From Megascapheus bottae (Eukaryota; Chordata; Mammalia; Rodentia; Geomyidae), in contig JANJXV010000025.1 of assembly GCA_024803745.1 (NCBI GenBank), positions 18,702,610 to 18,766,609 of the forward strand: a DNA stretch of 64,000 bases, written 5' to 3'. This document shows positions 18,526 to 29,577 of the stretch, piece by piece. The notes beneath the pieces were generated by a model. The model saw nothing but the letters and a program-made list of their open reading frames with translations. It did not search any database and had not been told where the DNA came from. Numbering within the stretch: position 1 is the stretch's first letter; the number at the start of each line of letters is the position of its first letter. Both the position numbers and the translations under genes were made by a program.

Positions 18526-19102
18526 TATCACATTTCGTCTGTTAAATTTCACCTTACTGCATCCAGCCCATTAAACATTTTTTTTCAATCTGATTTTCAT
18601 CACTAGTTGCTTTTGCAAATGCCGTCAGAGTCTCCATTTAAAGCAGTAAAAAGTGGAAGAGAGCAGAGACGAGGTCGGCCTTGCACACTTCCAGAGACCT
18701 CTGCAAATCAATCGCTCCATATTCTGGATGTGGGCTTTGATTAGCCAGCTGCAGACCCACATGTTAAACTCATCTTACCCCATCTTTCTGCTTTGTGTTC
18801 ACAACACTAACAAGAGAGGCTTAACCAAATGCTTGGAAAAAATTAAAGTACCTTACGTGGCATCCCCTTGCAGGGGGAAGCCAGGTGCACCTGGCTTGAT
18901 GTTCTTAGAGAAGCCCCAGTAACCTCTCCTAATCTTTTCCCCTTTAACTGCTTAAGAATGGCAAAAGAAAGTTCTAGTAAAAGAGGCAACAACTCTGTCT
19001 GCCTGGGATAAGGCCAGGTGCTGTTGCAGCTGGGGATCTAGCTCCCTCTAGAGGCAGCAGCAGGAGATGCAGATGTGGTGGAGGCCTCAGGAAAGGAGTC
19101 CC
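18526..19102. other. Single-copy stretch with candidate conserved noncoding element
   Basis: The block 18540-18870 is SINE-free, with CAATCTGATTTTCATCAC, CAAATCAATCGCTCC and TTGATTAGCCAGCTGC. A 89-codon plus frame (18653-18922) matches no family I know. Confidence 0.45.
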
Positions 19103-19260
19103 TAACCTGTTTTTAGTCAAGGCCAGCATTCTATTACTTAAGCCACAGCTCCACAGCCTCGGTGGTTTAATTGGAGATAAGAGTCTCACAGACTTTCCTG
19201 CTCAGGCTGGCCTGGAACTATGATCTTCAGAGCTCAGCCTCACGAGAAGCTAGGATGCAG
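19103..19260 (-). mobile_element. B1G SINE, truncated Geo
   Basis: About half of reverse Geo remains (GTCAAGGCCAGCATTC). Reverse B1 is nearly full to AAGCTAGGATGCAG. Confidence 0.75.
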
Positions 19261-20028
19261 GACATGGGAGAGAATGACCGGTCGAGTACTGGTAAGAAGG
19301 ACTGAGGCCTGCAGCTCTGGACTGGAGACAGATGATGATCTGCAAGACATTAGGTGACCTTGGTTCTGAGAGTTAAAGGGACCCAAGGGTATGGCTGCTG
19401 CCTGAGCTTTTGGGGGACATCTCAGAGCCATTAAGCTTGCAATTAACCCAAGAAGCTGGCTTTTCCAGACACATCTTGGCCTACACATTTTGCCTGCAAT
19501 TCTCACAACGGCCACTAAGGGCGGTATTTGCCTGTGCCGAATATAGGCTGGGTTTCCCAAGCCTTGCCACCTAGTGGCTGCTATTAGAATTACCAGACCA
19601 AGACTGGTAATGAGTACATCTTAGCATGGTTTGGAAGAATGTGCGGTTATAGTAACTATAATAACTCCAGGGGGAGAGAAAATGATTCACAGAAGAGAAA
19701 GGAAAGAGCAGTGAGAAGGGGATGAAACAGAAGTATTTGTTAATTGGGTGGGGTGGTAGGAGCTGCTCAGAGGAGAAAGACTAACAGGCAAATCGTTCAA
19801 AGGAAAATCAAATGGCTTGATTTGATGAGATCAGAGGAACTTTGGATCTGCCCTGGGGATGCTCACTCATCTCTCCTGTCCCCTCTGCACTCACGTTCAC
19901 TTGGCCACTGAGTTGAACTCAAGAAGTCTGTACTATGTACAGATGTCCCCAAGACAACAATGTTGTGTGGATAAAATTTCTTTCCTATGCTTGACCACTA
20001 AACAAAGCTCCAAACTCTCTTTTCTGTT
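19261..20028. other. Single-copy stretch, no gene seen
   Basis: Unique sequence holding a CTCF-like word (19563-19577) and the left copy of the target-site duplication of the next SINE. No exon is recognised. Confidence 0.55.
19563..19577 (-). promoter_or_regulatory. CTCF-like motif
   Basis: CTTGCCACCTAGTGG matches 13 of 15 positions of the reverse CTCF core, including the full CCMYCTRSTGG part. Confidence 0.45.
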
Positions 20029-20197
20029 GTTGCCAGTCCTGGGGCTTGAACTCAGGGCCTGAGCGCTGTCCTGGGGCTTTCTCAAAGCTAGAGCTCTACC
20101 ACTTGAGCCACAGCACTATTTCCAGCCTTTTCTATGTATGTGGTACAGAGGAATTGAATCTGGGTCTTCGTGAATACTAGGCCAAACTCCCAGTCCT
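20029..20197 (-). mobile_element. IDG SINE
   Basis: Reverse Geo and a shortened reverse ID. CTCCAAACT at 20008-20016 and 20203-20211 is the likely target-site duplication. Confidence 0.85.
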
Positions 20198-20221
20198 CAA
20201 ATCTCCAAACTGTTGTTTGTT

Positions 20222-20453
20222 TGGTGCTGGTCCTGGGGCTTGAACTCAGGATCTGGGCATTATCCTTGAGCTTTGTTTTTTGCTCAAGGTTAGCCCTGCA
20301 CCACTTTGAGCCATAGCTCCACTTCTGACTTTTTGGTACTTAATAGAAATAAAAAAAATTCATAAACCTTCCTGCTGTTTTTGAGTCATGATTCTCAGCT
20401 TTCAGCCTCCTGAGCAGCTCGAATTACAGATGTGAGCCACTGCTGGCCTGGCC
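20222..20453 (-). mobile_element. B1G SINE
   Basis: A full reverse dimer. An A-rich substitution (AATAGAAATAAAAAAAATTC) has altered the B1 3-prime part. Confidence 0.8.
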
Positions 20454-21050
20454 ATGTTGACGTAACTTGTATTGTAAAGACGAAAGACATACTGACAGGT
20501 GCCAGCCCTAGATTTCAGGCGTAAATCTACATGTTTCTTTGTGTTCTGCCTCTAACCCTGGGTCAATTACCGGCTTTGATTGGGTTCCGTAGAGGTTTTT
20601 GGCACCCCAGGGCTAGACTTTTAAGTGTGTGTGTGTGTGTGTGTGTGTATGGGGGAGCGGGGGGTGGGTCTGGATTCACTACCTTGGCTCTATTTTTGAT
20701 TATTTCAAGCTTGATTCTAGGTCTCTAACCTCAATGCATACCTATCTTGCTGGACTGGTCCCAAAGGGGGCTTGCCTGGGGGGATAGAGACCACGCCCAA
20801 CCACCGCTCCAGGGAAGACTCTTGGTATTTCCCTTGTCCTCCCTACCCTTCCGGTGGGGAAAGTGAGCTGGCCTTAATGGGCTGCCACACCCACTCTACC
20901 TTGTCTGGCTTCTATTCAATTGTGTGTGTTACCTAACTGTAGGGAACTTTGGTGCCTCTGTGTGTGTGTGTGTGTACATGTATACATGTATGTCTGTGTA
21001 TTCAAAACAATCTGTGATAGATGCCATTGGTATCCACACATTCAACAACA

Positions 21051-21051
<1 letters not shown>
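20454..21051. other. Single-copy stretch with short TG runs
   Basis: TG runs lie at 20625-20650 and 20957-21000 (the latter with ATGTATACATGTATG). No exon or SINE is recognised. Confidence 0.55.

Positions 21052-21099
<48 letters not shown>
21052..21099. repeat. (CA)n microsatellite
   Basis: About 24 CA units, not next to a recognisable Geo unit. Confidence 0.95.
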
Positions 21100-21990
21100 A
21101 CGAAGGGAGGGGAGGAGAGAGCCATTTTATGGGAGATAACATAACCGTTTGCAATTTGGCTATTCATTGTATCTCTGGCATTTTATGTACTGCATTAGCA
21201 AGGCAATTTCATGCATATGGATATAATGCATTAAGTAGAGGCATTTAAATATAGTGAAACTAATTTTATGATGATTAGTTGAAGGAAAACATTGCATTCG
21301 TATCATCTATATAGAAGCCAATTTGCATGAAAATACCCAAAGTTGCTATGCCAACATTTTCTGTGCTGTCGGTCGGGGTCGTCTCCGAGTCAAGACTTTG
21401 TATTAAAAATCGGTCTCCAGTGCCCATGTCTTTTAATTCATTGCAAGCTGTAGGCCATTTGCTCACAAAGCGCTCGCAGTAAAACAAATGAATAGCTAAA
21501 ATACTCATTTGCATGATTCCCATTTGAAAACGATTCCCCTGGAATTAAAAAAAAAAACACAACAAAAAAAAGCGTGTTCCTCGGTTGTGAAGATGGATCG
21601 ACCAGTGAGGCGGGCAATTAATATTTTCCGAGTTCCCTTTAAAGCCCTCGGAAGACCAAGAACAGCACATGCCAGACAAATTGGGCCCCACCACACTTCC
21701 AGGGCCCCCTGAAAGCAGCAGCTTGCTTCCACTGGCTCTCCTTTATTGTCTCGCTTACATTATGCAGTAATTAAAACTATTTACCATTCCTACTTATCTG
21801 CCATCTGCTACCACTGGAAGGTTCCTCTTCTACAGAAAGCCATCTTAAAGGAAGCAAGCCGAGGGGCGGGCTTCGTGCTGATTGTGAGAGGGGGCTGGAA
21901 GGTCTTCCATTCTCCCTGGGCCCTGTCTTGCCCCTCCAGGAAGGGTATGGTGGAGTTAGTTCTGGGTGGGCTTTGGGAATGTTTGAGCAC
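21100..21990. promoter_or_regulatory. Candidate conserved noncoding element, likely enhancer
   Basis: About 0.9 kb with no SINE at all. It combines two octamer words ATTTGCAT (21321-21328 and 21507-21514), several TAAT-type homeodomain words (for example ATGATTAGTTG, GGCAATTAATATTTTCC) and isolated CpGs kept in an A/T-rich context (GGTCGGGGTCGTCTCCGAG). This is the texture of deeply conserved vertebrate enhancers near developmental genes. Frames on both strands (21275-21523, 21746-22144) lack any domain. Conservation itself cannot be seen in one sequence. Confidence 0.55.
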
Positions 21991-22000
21991 TGATTCCTTA

Positions 22001-22003
<3 letters not shown>

Positions 22004-22031
<28 letters not shown>

Positions 22032-22245
22032 TGGTCCTGGGACTTGAACTCAGGGCCTGGGCACTATCCCTGAGCTTCTTTTGCTCCAGGATACCACTCT
22101 ACCACTTCGAACCACAGCACCACTTCTGGTTTTCTGGTAGTTAATTGGAGATCTGAGTCTCACAGACTTTCCTGCCCAGGTTGGCTTTGAACCACCATCT
22201 TCAGATCTCAGCCTCCTGAGATCTCTTAGCCACCAGCACCTGACC
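22004..22245 (-). mobile_element. B1G SINE with (TG)n tail
   Basis: About 14 TG units (22004-22032) precede reverse Geo (TGGGACTTGAACTCAGGG). Reverse B1 ends with a small rearrangement (TCCTGAGATCTCTTAGCC). Confidence 0.85.
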
Positions 22246-22451
22246 CTCTTCCTTTGGTTTGCTGCCTCTCTTCCTTCCCTGTCTTCCTGGGACCTGGCGA
22301 TTTGCTTGTCCAGGGTTGTTGATGACTCTTAAACAGCTGAGGCAGGTTCGAGGAGATGCCTGGTATAGCAACCTTACCTCTTACCCATTCTCACCCCATG
22401 CCCTGGGGAGGCCAAACTCCCAGCCCAATATTAGTTATTGTTTTTTTTTTT

Positions 22452-22845
22452 GGAGGGGGGAGTCATGAGGCTTGAACTCAGGGCCTGGAAGTCTCTTTTC
22501 CTCAAGGCTAGTGCTCTACTACTTTGGGCCACAGCACCATTTCTGGTTTTCTGGTGGTTCATTGGAGATGAGTCTCAGGTCGGGCTAGGAGTTTGGCCTA
22601 GTGGTTAAAGTGCTTGCCTAGCATGCAGGCAGCCCTAGGTTCGATTCCTTGGTACCACATACACAGAAAAAGCTGGAAGTGGTGCTGTGGCTCAAATGGT
22701 AGAGCACTAGTCTTGAGAAAGCTCAAGGATAGTGTCCAGGCCCTGAGTTCAAGGCCCAGGACTGCCCCCCCTCAAAAAAAAGTCTCAGGGAATTTCCTGC
22801 CTGGGCTGGCTTCGAACTGTGATCCTCAGATCCCAGGACATTGAC
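22452..22845 (-). mobile_element. B1G SINE interrupted by an IDG
   Basis: The Geo half and B1 end lie at 22452-22579, and B1 continues at 22781-22845. AGTCTCAGG is repeated at both edges of the insert. Confidence 0.85.
22580..22780 (+). mobile_element. IDG SINE, nested, young-type variant
   Basis: GGGCTAGGAGTTTGGCCTAG, GTGGTTAAAGTGC and TCTTGAGAAAGCTCAAGG are diagnostic of the variant. The duplication AGTCTCAGG is at 22571-22579 and 22781-22789. Confidence 0.9.
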
Positions 22846-23172
22846 TTTTTATGTACACAAAGGGCATCTGTGCCCCTTGGGGCTATGGGAGGGCCAGGCC
22901 CAGTCTCTCCAGCTCCTGATCCCTATGTAACAATGAAGCTCTCATTATTAAAGTACCCACATGGGGAAAAAGTGGGGGAAGCCCTTCTTAAGATTTGATC
23001 ACTATTTAGGGTGAACACAAGAGACCTCTGGGAAAATCTCAAAGGCCATCACCTAAGAAGGAAGGAAAGAAGAAAGAAGGAGGAGGAAAGAAAGAAGCAA
23101 GAAGTAAAGAGGAGGAGGGAAGAGGAGGAGGAAGAGGAAGAGGAGGAGGAAGAGGAAGAGGGAAGAAAGAAG
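22846..23172. repeat. Unique stretch ending in a GAA/GAG purine tract
   Basis: 22846-23044 is unique with nothing recognised. 23045-23172 is almost pure purine (GGAA, GAA, GAG units). Confidence 0.75.
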
Positions 23173-23402
23173 AGGCTGGGCACTGGTGGCTCATGCCTGT
23201 AATTCTAGTTACTTAAGAAGCTGAGATCTGAGACTCAGGGTTCAAAGCCAGCCAGAGCAGAGCAAAGTTCAGGAAACCCTTATCTCCACTGAACCACCAG
23301 AAAACCCGAAGTGGTGCTGTGGCTCCAAGTAGTAAAGCACTAGAATTGAACCAAAAGAACTTAGGGACAGCATGTAGGCCCAGAGTTCATGCTCTGTGGC
23401 CA
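23173..23402 (+). mobile_element. B1G SINE
   Basis: A full forward dimer (GGGCACTGGTGGCTCATGCC to AGAGTTCATGCTC). A (CAA)/(TAAA) and GAG-rich tail follows at 23403-23455. Confidence 0.85.
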
Positions 23403-23457
23403 ACACCAACAACAATAACCAACAAATAAATAAAGAGGAGGAGGAAGAAGAGGAGAA

Positions 23458-23655
23458 ACTGGTGGCTCACACCTGTAATCCTAGCTGCTCAGGAGGCTGA
23501 GATCTGAGGATTGTGGTTCAAAGCCAGCTAGGACACTTAAGTCTGTGAGACTTTTATCTCCAGTGAACCACCAGAAAATTGGAAGTGGTACTGTCGCTCA
23601 AAGGGATAGAGTGCTAGCCTTGAGCAAAAGGGCCATGAGTTTAAGCCCCACAACT

Positions 23656-23656
<1 letters not shown>
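23458..23656 (+). mobile_element. B1G SINE
   Basis: A forward dimer directly downstream of the previous one. The Geo half lacks its CTCAGGGACAG segment. Confidence 0.85.
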
Positions 23657-23694
<38 letters not shown>

Positions 23695-23698
23695 AGAC

Positions 23699-23738
<40 letters not shown>

Positions 23739-23746
23739 AGAAAGAT
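23657..23746. repeat. (GA)n tract at a SINE tail
   Basis: Two long GA runs are separated by AAAGAGACAG, starting right after Geo (CCACAACTG). Polypurine, with potential for triplex DNA. Confidence 0.9.
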
Positions 23747-23868
23747 GGAATTACCCATACTATCTCCCCAAACATCCACTGACTATAAGTTTTCCTAGCA
23801 GAAAACCCCAAATCCACTTCCCAGAAACCTGCACCTGTTTCTCTTTGGAGGCAAAACAGGTGGTGGTG

Positions 23869-23871
<3 letters not shown>

Positions 23872-23920
<49 letters not shown>
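23872..23920. repeat. (TG)n microsatellite
   Basis: About 24 TG units in unique sequence, with no Geo unit beside it. Confidence 0.95.
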
Positions 23921-23921
<1 letters not shown>

Positions 23922-25142
23922 CTCCTTAGCAACAATCCTAAAGATCAACACTGGATGGAAATAGAATCTCCTGTAGGAAGCAATCTGGCTTCACATCTCC
24001 CTCTCCCTCCCCCCTCCAAAAAAATTAACACGCAGAAGCCATTTAGAACAGAGAAAATATTTGAATATTTGTACGTACAAGGAAACACTTTGGGTGGGAG
24101 TGGCATGCTGGAATGGTTCTGGGTCTCAGGGGGAGTAAGGGAGCATGGCGATGCCCGATTTTATATGCATGGAATATCAGCCCACACCTGGCTACAGCTT
24201 TTAAATCACGGCCACGCACTGTACAAGAGCAACCTGGCACATGGTTTGGGGATGCCAGGAGGTGCCATGCCTGCCTGCCCCAAGTCCTTTCACTGTGAGA
24301 TTTCTTTATTTTCTTTCGTTCTTTTTTTTAAAACAAAACAAAACCAAACCACTCCGTAAATTAACATGGTGTGGATTTGATTGAGCTAAATTAATAAGAC
24401 TTGTGCTTTGTGGCAAAATAACGATTACTGTATGTAGCGGGACATACTGCCGATAAGGAAATTGCTGCCTTTAAAAATCCCACTGAAGTTTCATGGAGGA
24501 TTTCAAAAGCGATTTTAATTAAAACAAAAGCCGATGTGTGGCGATAATGTGGGTGTTAAGGAGAGAAAAGGCAACATGTCTTTTGCAATCGTTTGACTAT
24601 GTCTTAAGGACTGGATGATGAATGGTGGCGTGTCCAGTGGCTGACACTGAAGCTGGGAATCTGCCTGGGTGTCTGGCTTCAGTGACTTGGGGACCTGGGG
24701 CCACCCTGGGCCTTCCCTCCCTGGTCCCCCAAGATAGGTCTGGAACAACCCCCTCCTCACTGTGGGGTTTGGACTGGGTAAAATTCACGAATATGGATGG
24801 AAAACAGACACCATGGACCTTCTTTCCTTTTAGTTGTCTATCCTGGGTATTCTGTCACAGCACTGGAGCCCTGACACTTGAGGTCTACCGTAAGACATGG
24901 AAGCGGGTAATGCAGACCCACTGGTATTTTGAGACCCTGGGATGTCTCAGTGTTATTTGAGGGACTTGATCCAAGCTCTGGGCTCTGAGGGGAGGGAGCT
25001 GTGATGCCACAGATACACTGGGCACGGGAACTTGGTGACTACCCAGCCTTGCTCTTTACCTCCTGAGCAATCGTAGACTACAGACATCTATGAATCAGAT
25101 CCAGGATTTAAACAAACAAATAAACAAACCCAAAAAACTTAA
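23921..25142. other. Single-copy stretch with candidate conserved noncoding element
   Basis: The block 24010-24620 is SINE-free and A/T-rich: GAAAATATTTGAATATTTG, TTGATTGAGCTAAATTAATA, GCGATTTTAATTAAAAC, and lone CpGs (ATAACGATTACTG). Plus frames 23874-24359 and 24622-24960 begin in a TG tract or lack domains, so I call no gene. Confidence 0.5.
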
Positions 25143-25370
25143 GCCCGGTGCTGAGGGCTCACAACTGTAATCTTAGCTACTGAGGAGGCTATTATCTGAA
25201 GCTGGAGGTTCAAAGCCAGCCTGGGCAGGAAAGTTCATGAGACTCTTATCATAATAAACTACTCAAAAAAGCCAGAAGTGACACTGTGGCTCAAGTGGTA
25301 GAGTGCTAGCCTTGAACAAAGAAGCTCAGGGACAGTGCTCAGGCCCTGAGTTCAAGCCCCAGAACCAGCA
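25143..25370 (+). mobile_element. B1G SINE
   Basis: A full forward dimer with Geo TGGCTCAAGTGGTAGAGTGC. A (CAA)n tail lies at 25377-25397. Confidence 0.85.
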
Positions 25371-25427
25371 AAATAACAGCAACAACAACAACAAATAGCA
25401 ACAAAACCCCTTGTTCTATAAGCCAAG

Positions 25428-25770
25428 TATGCACACACACAATGCACACATACATATACACATGCATCACATATGGACATGTACTCCCACACAAGACTCA
25501 CTCACATGCATGCACACAAAAGCAAAACTCATGTGCATGCATGCCCACCCATACAGGGTACACACATGCAGCCTCTACCATGTATGTGCGAGTGCATAGA
25601 CTCACATGCACACATAAGTAACCCTAATTTGCATATTTGCACACACACATGCATGCAGCACATACAACCCATATGTATGCATGCCCACAGCAGATTCACT
25701 GTGTACATACACACGCACATGCATAACGCACAGAGCCACTCACATGAATGCATGCACACACACAAGTACA
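25428..25770. repeat. Degenerate CA/TGCATG array
   Basis: About 340 bases of imperfect CACATGCATGCAC-like units interleaved with short unique words. Much of it alternates purine and pyrimidine. It translates to His/Thr/Met-rich frames that are not genes. Confidence 0.75.
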
Positions 25771-25820
25771 GACTCTGACATGCAGCTTAGACCAGGAGTT
25801 TACCAAAGAATGTTCCTCTT

Positions 25821-25862
25821 GGGCTACAGGTGTGGCTCAAGTGGTAGAGCACCAGCTGTTAG
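25821..25862 (+). mobile_element. Geo monomer fragment
   Basis: GGTGTGGCTCAAGTGGTAGAGC is the A-box region of Geo; the rest is lost. Confidence 0.65.
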
Positions 25863-25887
25863 TCCCCTCCCCCAAAGCTGTAGCTCA

Positions 25888-25889
<2 letters not shown>

Positions 25890-25935
<46 letters not shown>

Positions 25936-26153
25936 ATGCCAGCACTGGGACTTGAACACAGGGTCTGGGTGCTGTTCCTGAGCTTTTTTCACTCAATCCT
26001 GGCACTCTACCACTTGAGCCACATCTCCACTTCTGGCATTTTTGCTGGCTGATTGAAGATTTCAGTCCCTGCCTGGGCTGACTTCGAATTGTGGTCCTCA
26101 GATCTTAGCTCTGGAGAAGGTAGGATTACAGATGTGAGCCACCTGGGCCTGGT
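25890..26153 (-). mobile_element. B1G SINE with (TG)n tail
   Basis: About 22 TG units (25890-25935) precede reverse Geo (GCACTGGGACTTGAACAC) and reverse B1 ending GATGTGAGCCACCTGG. Confidence 0.85.
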
Positions 26154-26421
26154 TTTATGATTGGTTTGAAATACACAAGTTGCAATGTCGAGGTTGACTA
26201 TGAAAACAATAAAAAGAGACTATAGCTTTCAAACTACTTGCAGGATCAACTATGAATGGTCAGGTATTCCACTAAGTTTTAAGAAGACAAGCAATGAGAA
26301 TAAAAGAAACAGAAAAGGTAGTGTGTAGAAAACACAAACTAAGGTAGGAGACGTGAATGTAAAAATTTGGGGAACTATATTAACTATACATGGAGCAAAG
26401 ATTGTGATTAAAAAGCTTAAA

Positions 26422-26627
26422 TTGCTGGGTAGCACTGGTTCATGCCTGTAATCTTAGCTATTCAGGAGACTGGGTAGAAGCAAGCTTGGGCGGAAACGTT
26501 TGTGAGATTTTGATTTCCAATTAACCATCAAAAAATCTGGCAGTGGAGGTATGGCTCAAGTGGTAGAGTGCTAGCCTTGAGCAAAAAAGTTCAGAGTTCT
26601 GAGTTCACGCCCCCGAGTCAGTATGTG

Positions 26628-26673
<46 letters not shown>
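26422..26673 (+). mobile_element. B1G SINE with (CA)n tail
   Basis: The B1 half lacks its box-B stretch; Geo is shortened (TTCAGAGTTCTGAGTTC). About 22 CA units lie at 26629-26673. The preceding 26154-26421 is unique A-rich sequence. Confidence 0.8.
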
Positions 26674-26675
<2 letters not shown>

Positions 26676-26865
26676 CAATTGCTAGGCTTGATGCTCAAGT
26701 CTGAGACCTAGAGATCATAATTTGAGGCCAATCGGGGCATAAAAATATTTGAGACTTAATTTCAATCAATGTCCGGGAGCAGTGGTGTCTGCTTATCATT
26801 CCTAGCGTCACCAGAATTGTAACTAGGAGCATGAAAGCTCAGGCATAAAGTAAAGTAAGACTATA
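26676..26865 (+). mobile_element. Degenerate B1-like sequence (tentative)
   Basis: TTGCTAGGCTTGATGCTCAAG with AATTTGAGGCCAATCGGGGC, and then CCGGGAGCAGTGGTGTC, resemble two eroded B1 heads. Confidence 0.35.
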
Positions 26866-26888
26866 TTCATATTACGGCCACTAGTCTT

Positions 26889-27090
26889 TTTTTTTTTTTG
26901 CCCAGTCCTGGGCTTGAGCTCAGGGCCTGAGCACTGTCCTTGGACTTTTTCAAGGCTAGAGCTCTACCACTTGAGCCTCAGCACCACTTTCGGCTTTTTC
27001 CTATGTATGTGGTACCGAGGAATCGAACCCGGGTCTTCGTGCATGCTAGGCAAGCACTTTACCACTAGGCCCAACTCTCATACCCCCAAC
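26889..27090 (-). mobile_element. IDG SINE, young-type variant, with target-site duplication
   Basis: GCCACTAGTCTT at 26877-26888 recurs at 27091-27102. Reverse Geo (CTTGGACTTTTTCAAGG) and reverse ID (GAATCGAACCCGGGTCTTCG) are near intact. Confidence 0.95.
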
Positions 27091-27230
27091 GCCACTAGTC
27101 TTTAAGGTAATAAGACTTGTTTGAGAGGGCTACTATAAAATCATGTACAAAAAAACCCATGTAGCTGCATGAAAATTAAAGATGAATCACACAGGACGCT
27201 GAGTGAAAGAACAGGATTTTATATACTTCT

Positions 27231-27358
27231 TTTTTTTTTTTTTGCCAGTCTCGGGCCTTGAACTCAGGGCCTGGGCACCGTCCTTGAGCTTTCTCAAGGT
27301 GAGTGCTCTACTATTTGAGCAACAACAAGCACTCTATCACTAGGCCACACTCCTGGCC
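27231..27358 (-). mobile_element. IDG SINE, internally deleted
   Basis: The T-run and reverse Geo reach TACTATTTGAGC, then jump to the ID start (AAGCACTCTATCACTAGGCC). Confidence 0.8.
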
Positions 27359-27397
27359 ACCGGAATTCCATTTACATGATGTTCAAAAAGTACGACA

Positions 27398-27597
27398 GCC
27401 AGGCCCTGGTACACACCTGTAATCCTAGCTACTCAGGAAGCTGAGATCTGAGACCAAAACTAACAAGTTCTTAAAATGCTTATGTCCAATTCACCAGCAA
27501 ATAGCCCAAAGTGGAGGTATGGTGCATGTGGCAGAGCTAGCCTTAAATGAAAAAGCTAAAGGACAGCACCCAGGCCCTCGAATTCAAGTTTGGGTAT
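27398..27597 (+). mobile_element. B1G SINE
   Basis: A forward dimer in which the B1 box-B part is replaced by ACCAAAACTAAC. The Geo half ends CGAATTCAAGTTTGGG. Confidence 0.8.
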
Positions 27598-28177
27598 GCA
27601 CCCCCAAACCCAAAAAACAGGAAAACAAGTATATCCATGAATTCACTCAATTATATTCATTATGTTCTTATATTTAAATATATATATATATTCATGCATA
27701 TATATTATGTCATTTATTTTTCGGTATTCATTCAGCTATATTCACAGTTCTCAACTGGTGGTATACCTAGGAAGCAAGGCCAGGACCGCAGGATGTGGGG
27801 CTGGGGGGCGTGGCTGTGTTGATAGCGCGTTAGCCAATGAGCATACAGGTCAGGTACTGAGTTTGGATCTCAGAAGACAAAGAAAGCCAAGAAGTTCTGG
27901 TACTGCCTGTACCTTGGACAGGAGGGAATGGAGCTGCTTCCAGAGGTCCTGTGTGTGAATCTGCAGTGGTGGCTTGGGCATTTAGGATATAACTGTGCTT
28001 TTCACAGAGTCATCCCTGTCTCTCAATGAGGACAGGCTGGTTCCAGAACCTTCTGCAGACAAGAAAACCCACAAATGTTCAAGTTCCCTAGGTGAAATGA
28101 TCATGTAATTTGCATGCAACCTCTCTCCTATCCTTTCATTTTTACAATTTTGGAAATGTTTTGTTATTTAGTTGTTA
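27598..28177. other. Single-copy stretch with possible eroded ID monomer
   Basis: It holds an AT-rich TATATA patch (27674-27710), an ID-like piece at 27803-27872 (GGGGCGTGGCTGTGTTG, TACTGAGTTTGGATCTC) and an octamer word ATTTGCAT at 28108-28115. No exon is seen. Confidence 0.45.
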
Positions 28178-28265
28178 TGCGTTGGTACTGGGGCTTGAAC
28201 TCAAGGCCCTGTGGTGTCACTTGGCTTTTCTGCTCAAGTCTGGCTTTCTCTACCACTTGAAATGC
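28178..28265 (-). mobile_element. Geo monomer fragment
   Basis: A reverse Geo unit (GGTACTGGGGCTTGAACTC to CTACCACTTGAAATGC) that breaks off before its left partner. Confidence 0.7.
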
Positions 28266-28276
28266 ATTTTGTGAGT

Positions 28277-28311
<35 letters not shown>

Positions 28312-28516
28312 ACCGATCCTGAGGCTTGAACTCAGAGTCTGAGCTTCTTTGCTCATCGTGAGCTCTATCACTTGAGCCACAACTCTACACTTAGCTTTTT
28401 GCTGGTTACTTGGAGAGTCACACAGACTGCTGTCCAGGCTGACTTTGAACCCTGATCTTCAGATCTCCGCCTCCTAAGTACCTAAGATTACAGGTAGGAG
28501 TCACCAGGACTGGCCA
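28277..28516 (-). mobile_element. B1G SINE with (TG)n tail
   Basis: About 17 TG units (28277-28311) precede reverse Geo (CTGAGGCTTGAACTCAG). Reverse B1 ends CAGGACTGGCC. Confidence 0.85.
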
Positions 28517-29577
28517 ACCCCCAGTTCTTTCAGACTTAGCAGCCAGAGAATCTTCCTGTGTCTCACTGTGACAAATGCCTGGGCACACTGGCATTCTCCA
28601 AGGCCCAAGAGACGCTGGGAAGTGGGGGGGGGGGTGTGCGTGGGGAGAGGGCGAGGCGGCCAACAGGAGCCTCCAGCTCCCCTCCTGTGGAGCATCTCCA
28701 GCTCCTGCCCAGCATGGGCCCACGCTACTGTAGCAATGCACATTCACACAGGTATTGAATTATGAATGGATATTACCCAGAAATAATTGCATGCATTATT
28801 ACCCCCTACATATGGTTGTCCTCGGCGGGCTTTGTGGCGATAGATTTTGTTGCTTTAACACCACAGGGTCATTATAAATTAGAGTCATCAGACCCACACC
28901 AGGCCAGCGGGTGTGGGGACAGGTTATTCCATTTGAAAGCTCTGGGAAAGCACGAACCCCTCAACTATCCACGCTGTTGGTTCCCTTCAACTTTTCCTTC
29001 TGTGTGATCTATCCCACTCATCCCTATTAAATAACTAATTATTTAACATCTTTTAAAGCTTTGTTATATATTAGAACAGGCAGGACACAAATGAGTGCTT
29101 TTAATAATATAAAAGCCCATTAGCTTCATTTACTGTTAATGTTAAAATAAACATGAGGCAATTTAGATATACTATTCCAATTTCACGGAAACTTTGATGT
29201 TTGTTGTTTTTTTTTTCTTTTCCGGTCACATAATTAAGGGAAAAAACTACTAATGATATTAAGTTTGTACAGTGTTAATGACAGAAACAGGCACAAGCAG
29301 AAATTGCAGCCATTAATATGAAAAAAATAAAATATTTAGCAGGGGAGATAGATGAGTGCAATTTTAATAAACCAAAATGAAGAAAATTAATTTTAGAAAA
29401 TTCTACAGTCGTTCACAATGCTATACCATTAACATGAGCTGTCTAATGCATTACTTTTGTGGTCTGTGTTATTTATGGGTGGTCTGTAAGAATACCCTGG
29501 GTTTTGTGCATTGTTCTGTGAATGGTGAACATTTTCCTTTGATTTGTCTAATTCTTTCCCTATTCCTTTCCTTTCCA

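Noticed and set aside
25428..25770. Possible CRISPR-like or satellite array
   Set aside because: Units are irregular, without constant repeats and unique spacers, and the DNA is mammalian.
26914..27105. Recurrent peptide resembling SRLELYHLS and CMWYRGIEPGSS at several loci
   Set aside because: It is the reverse IDG SINE translated; identical copies occur wherever that SINE lies in this frame.
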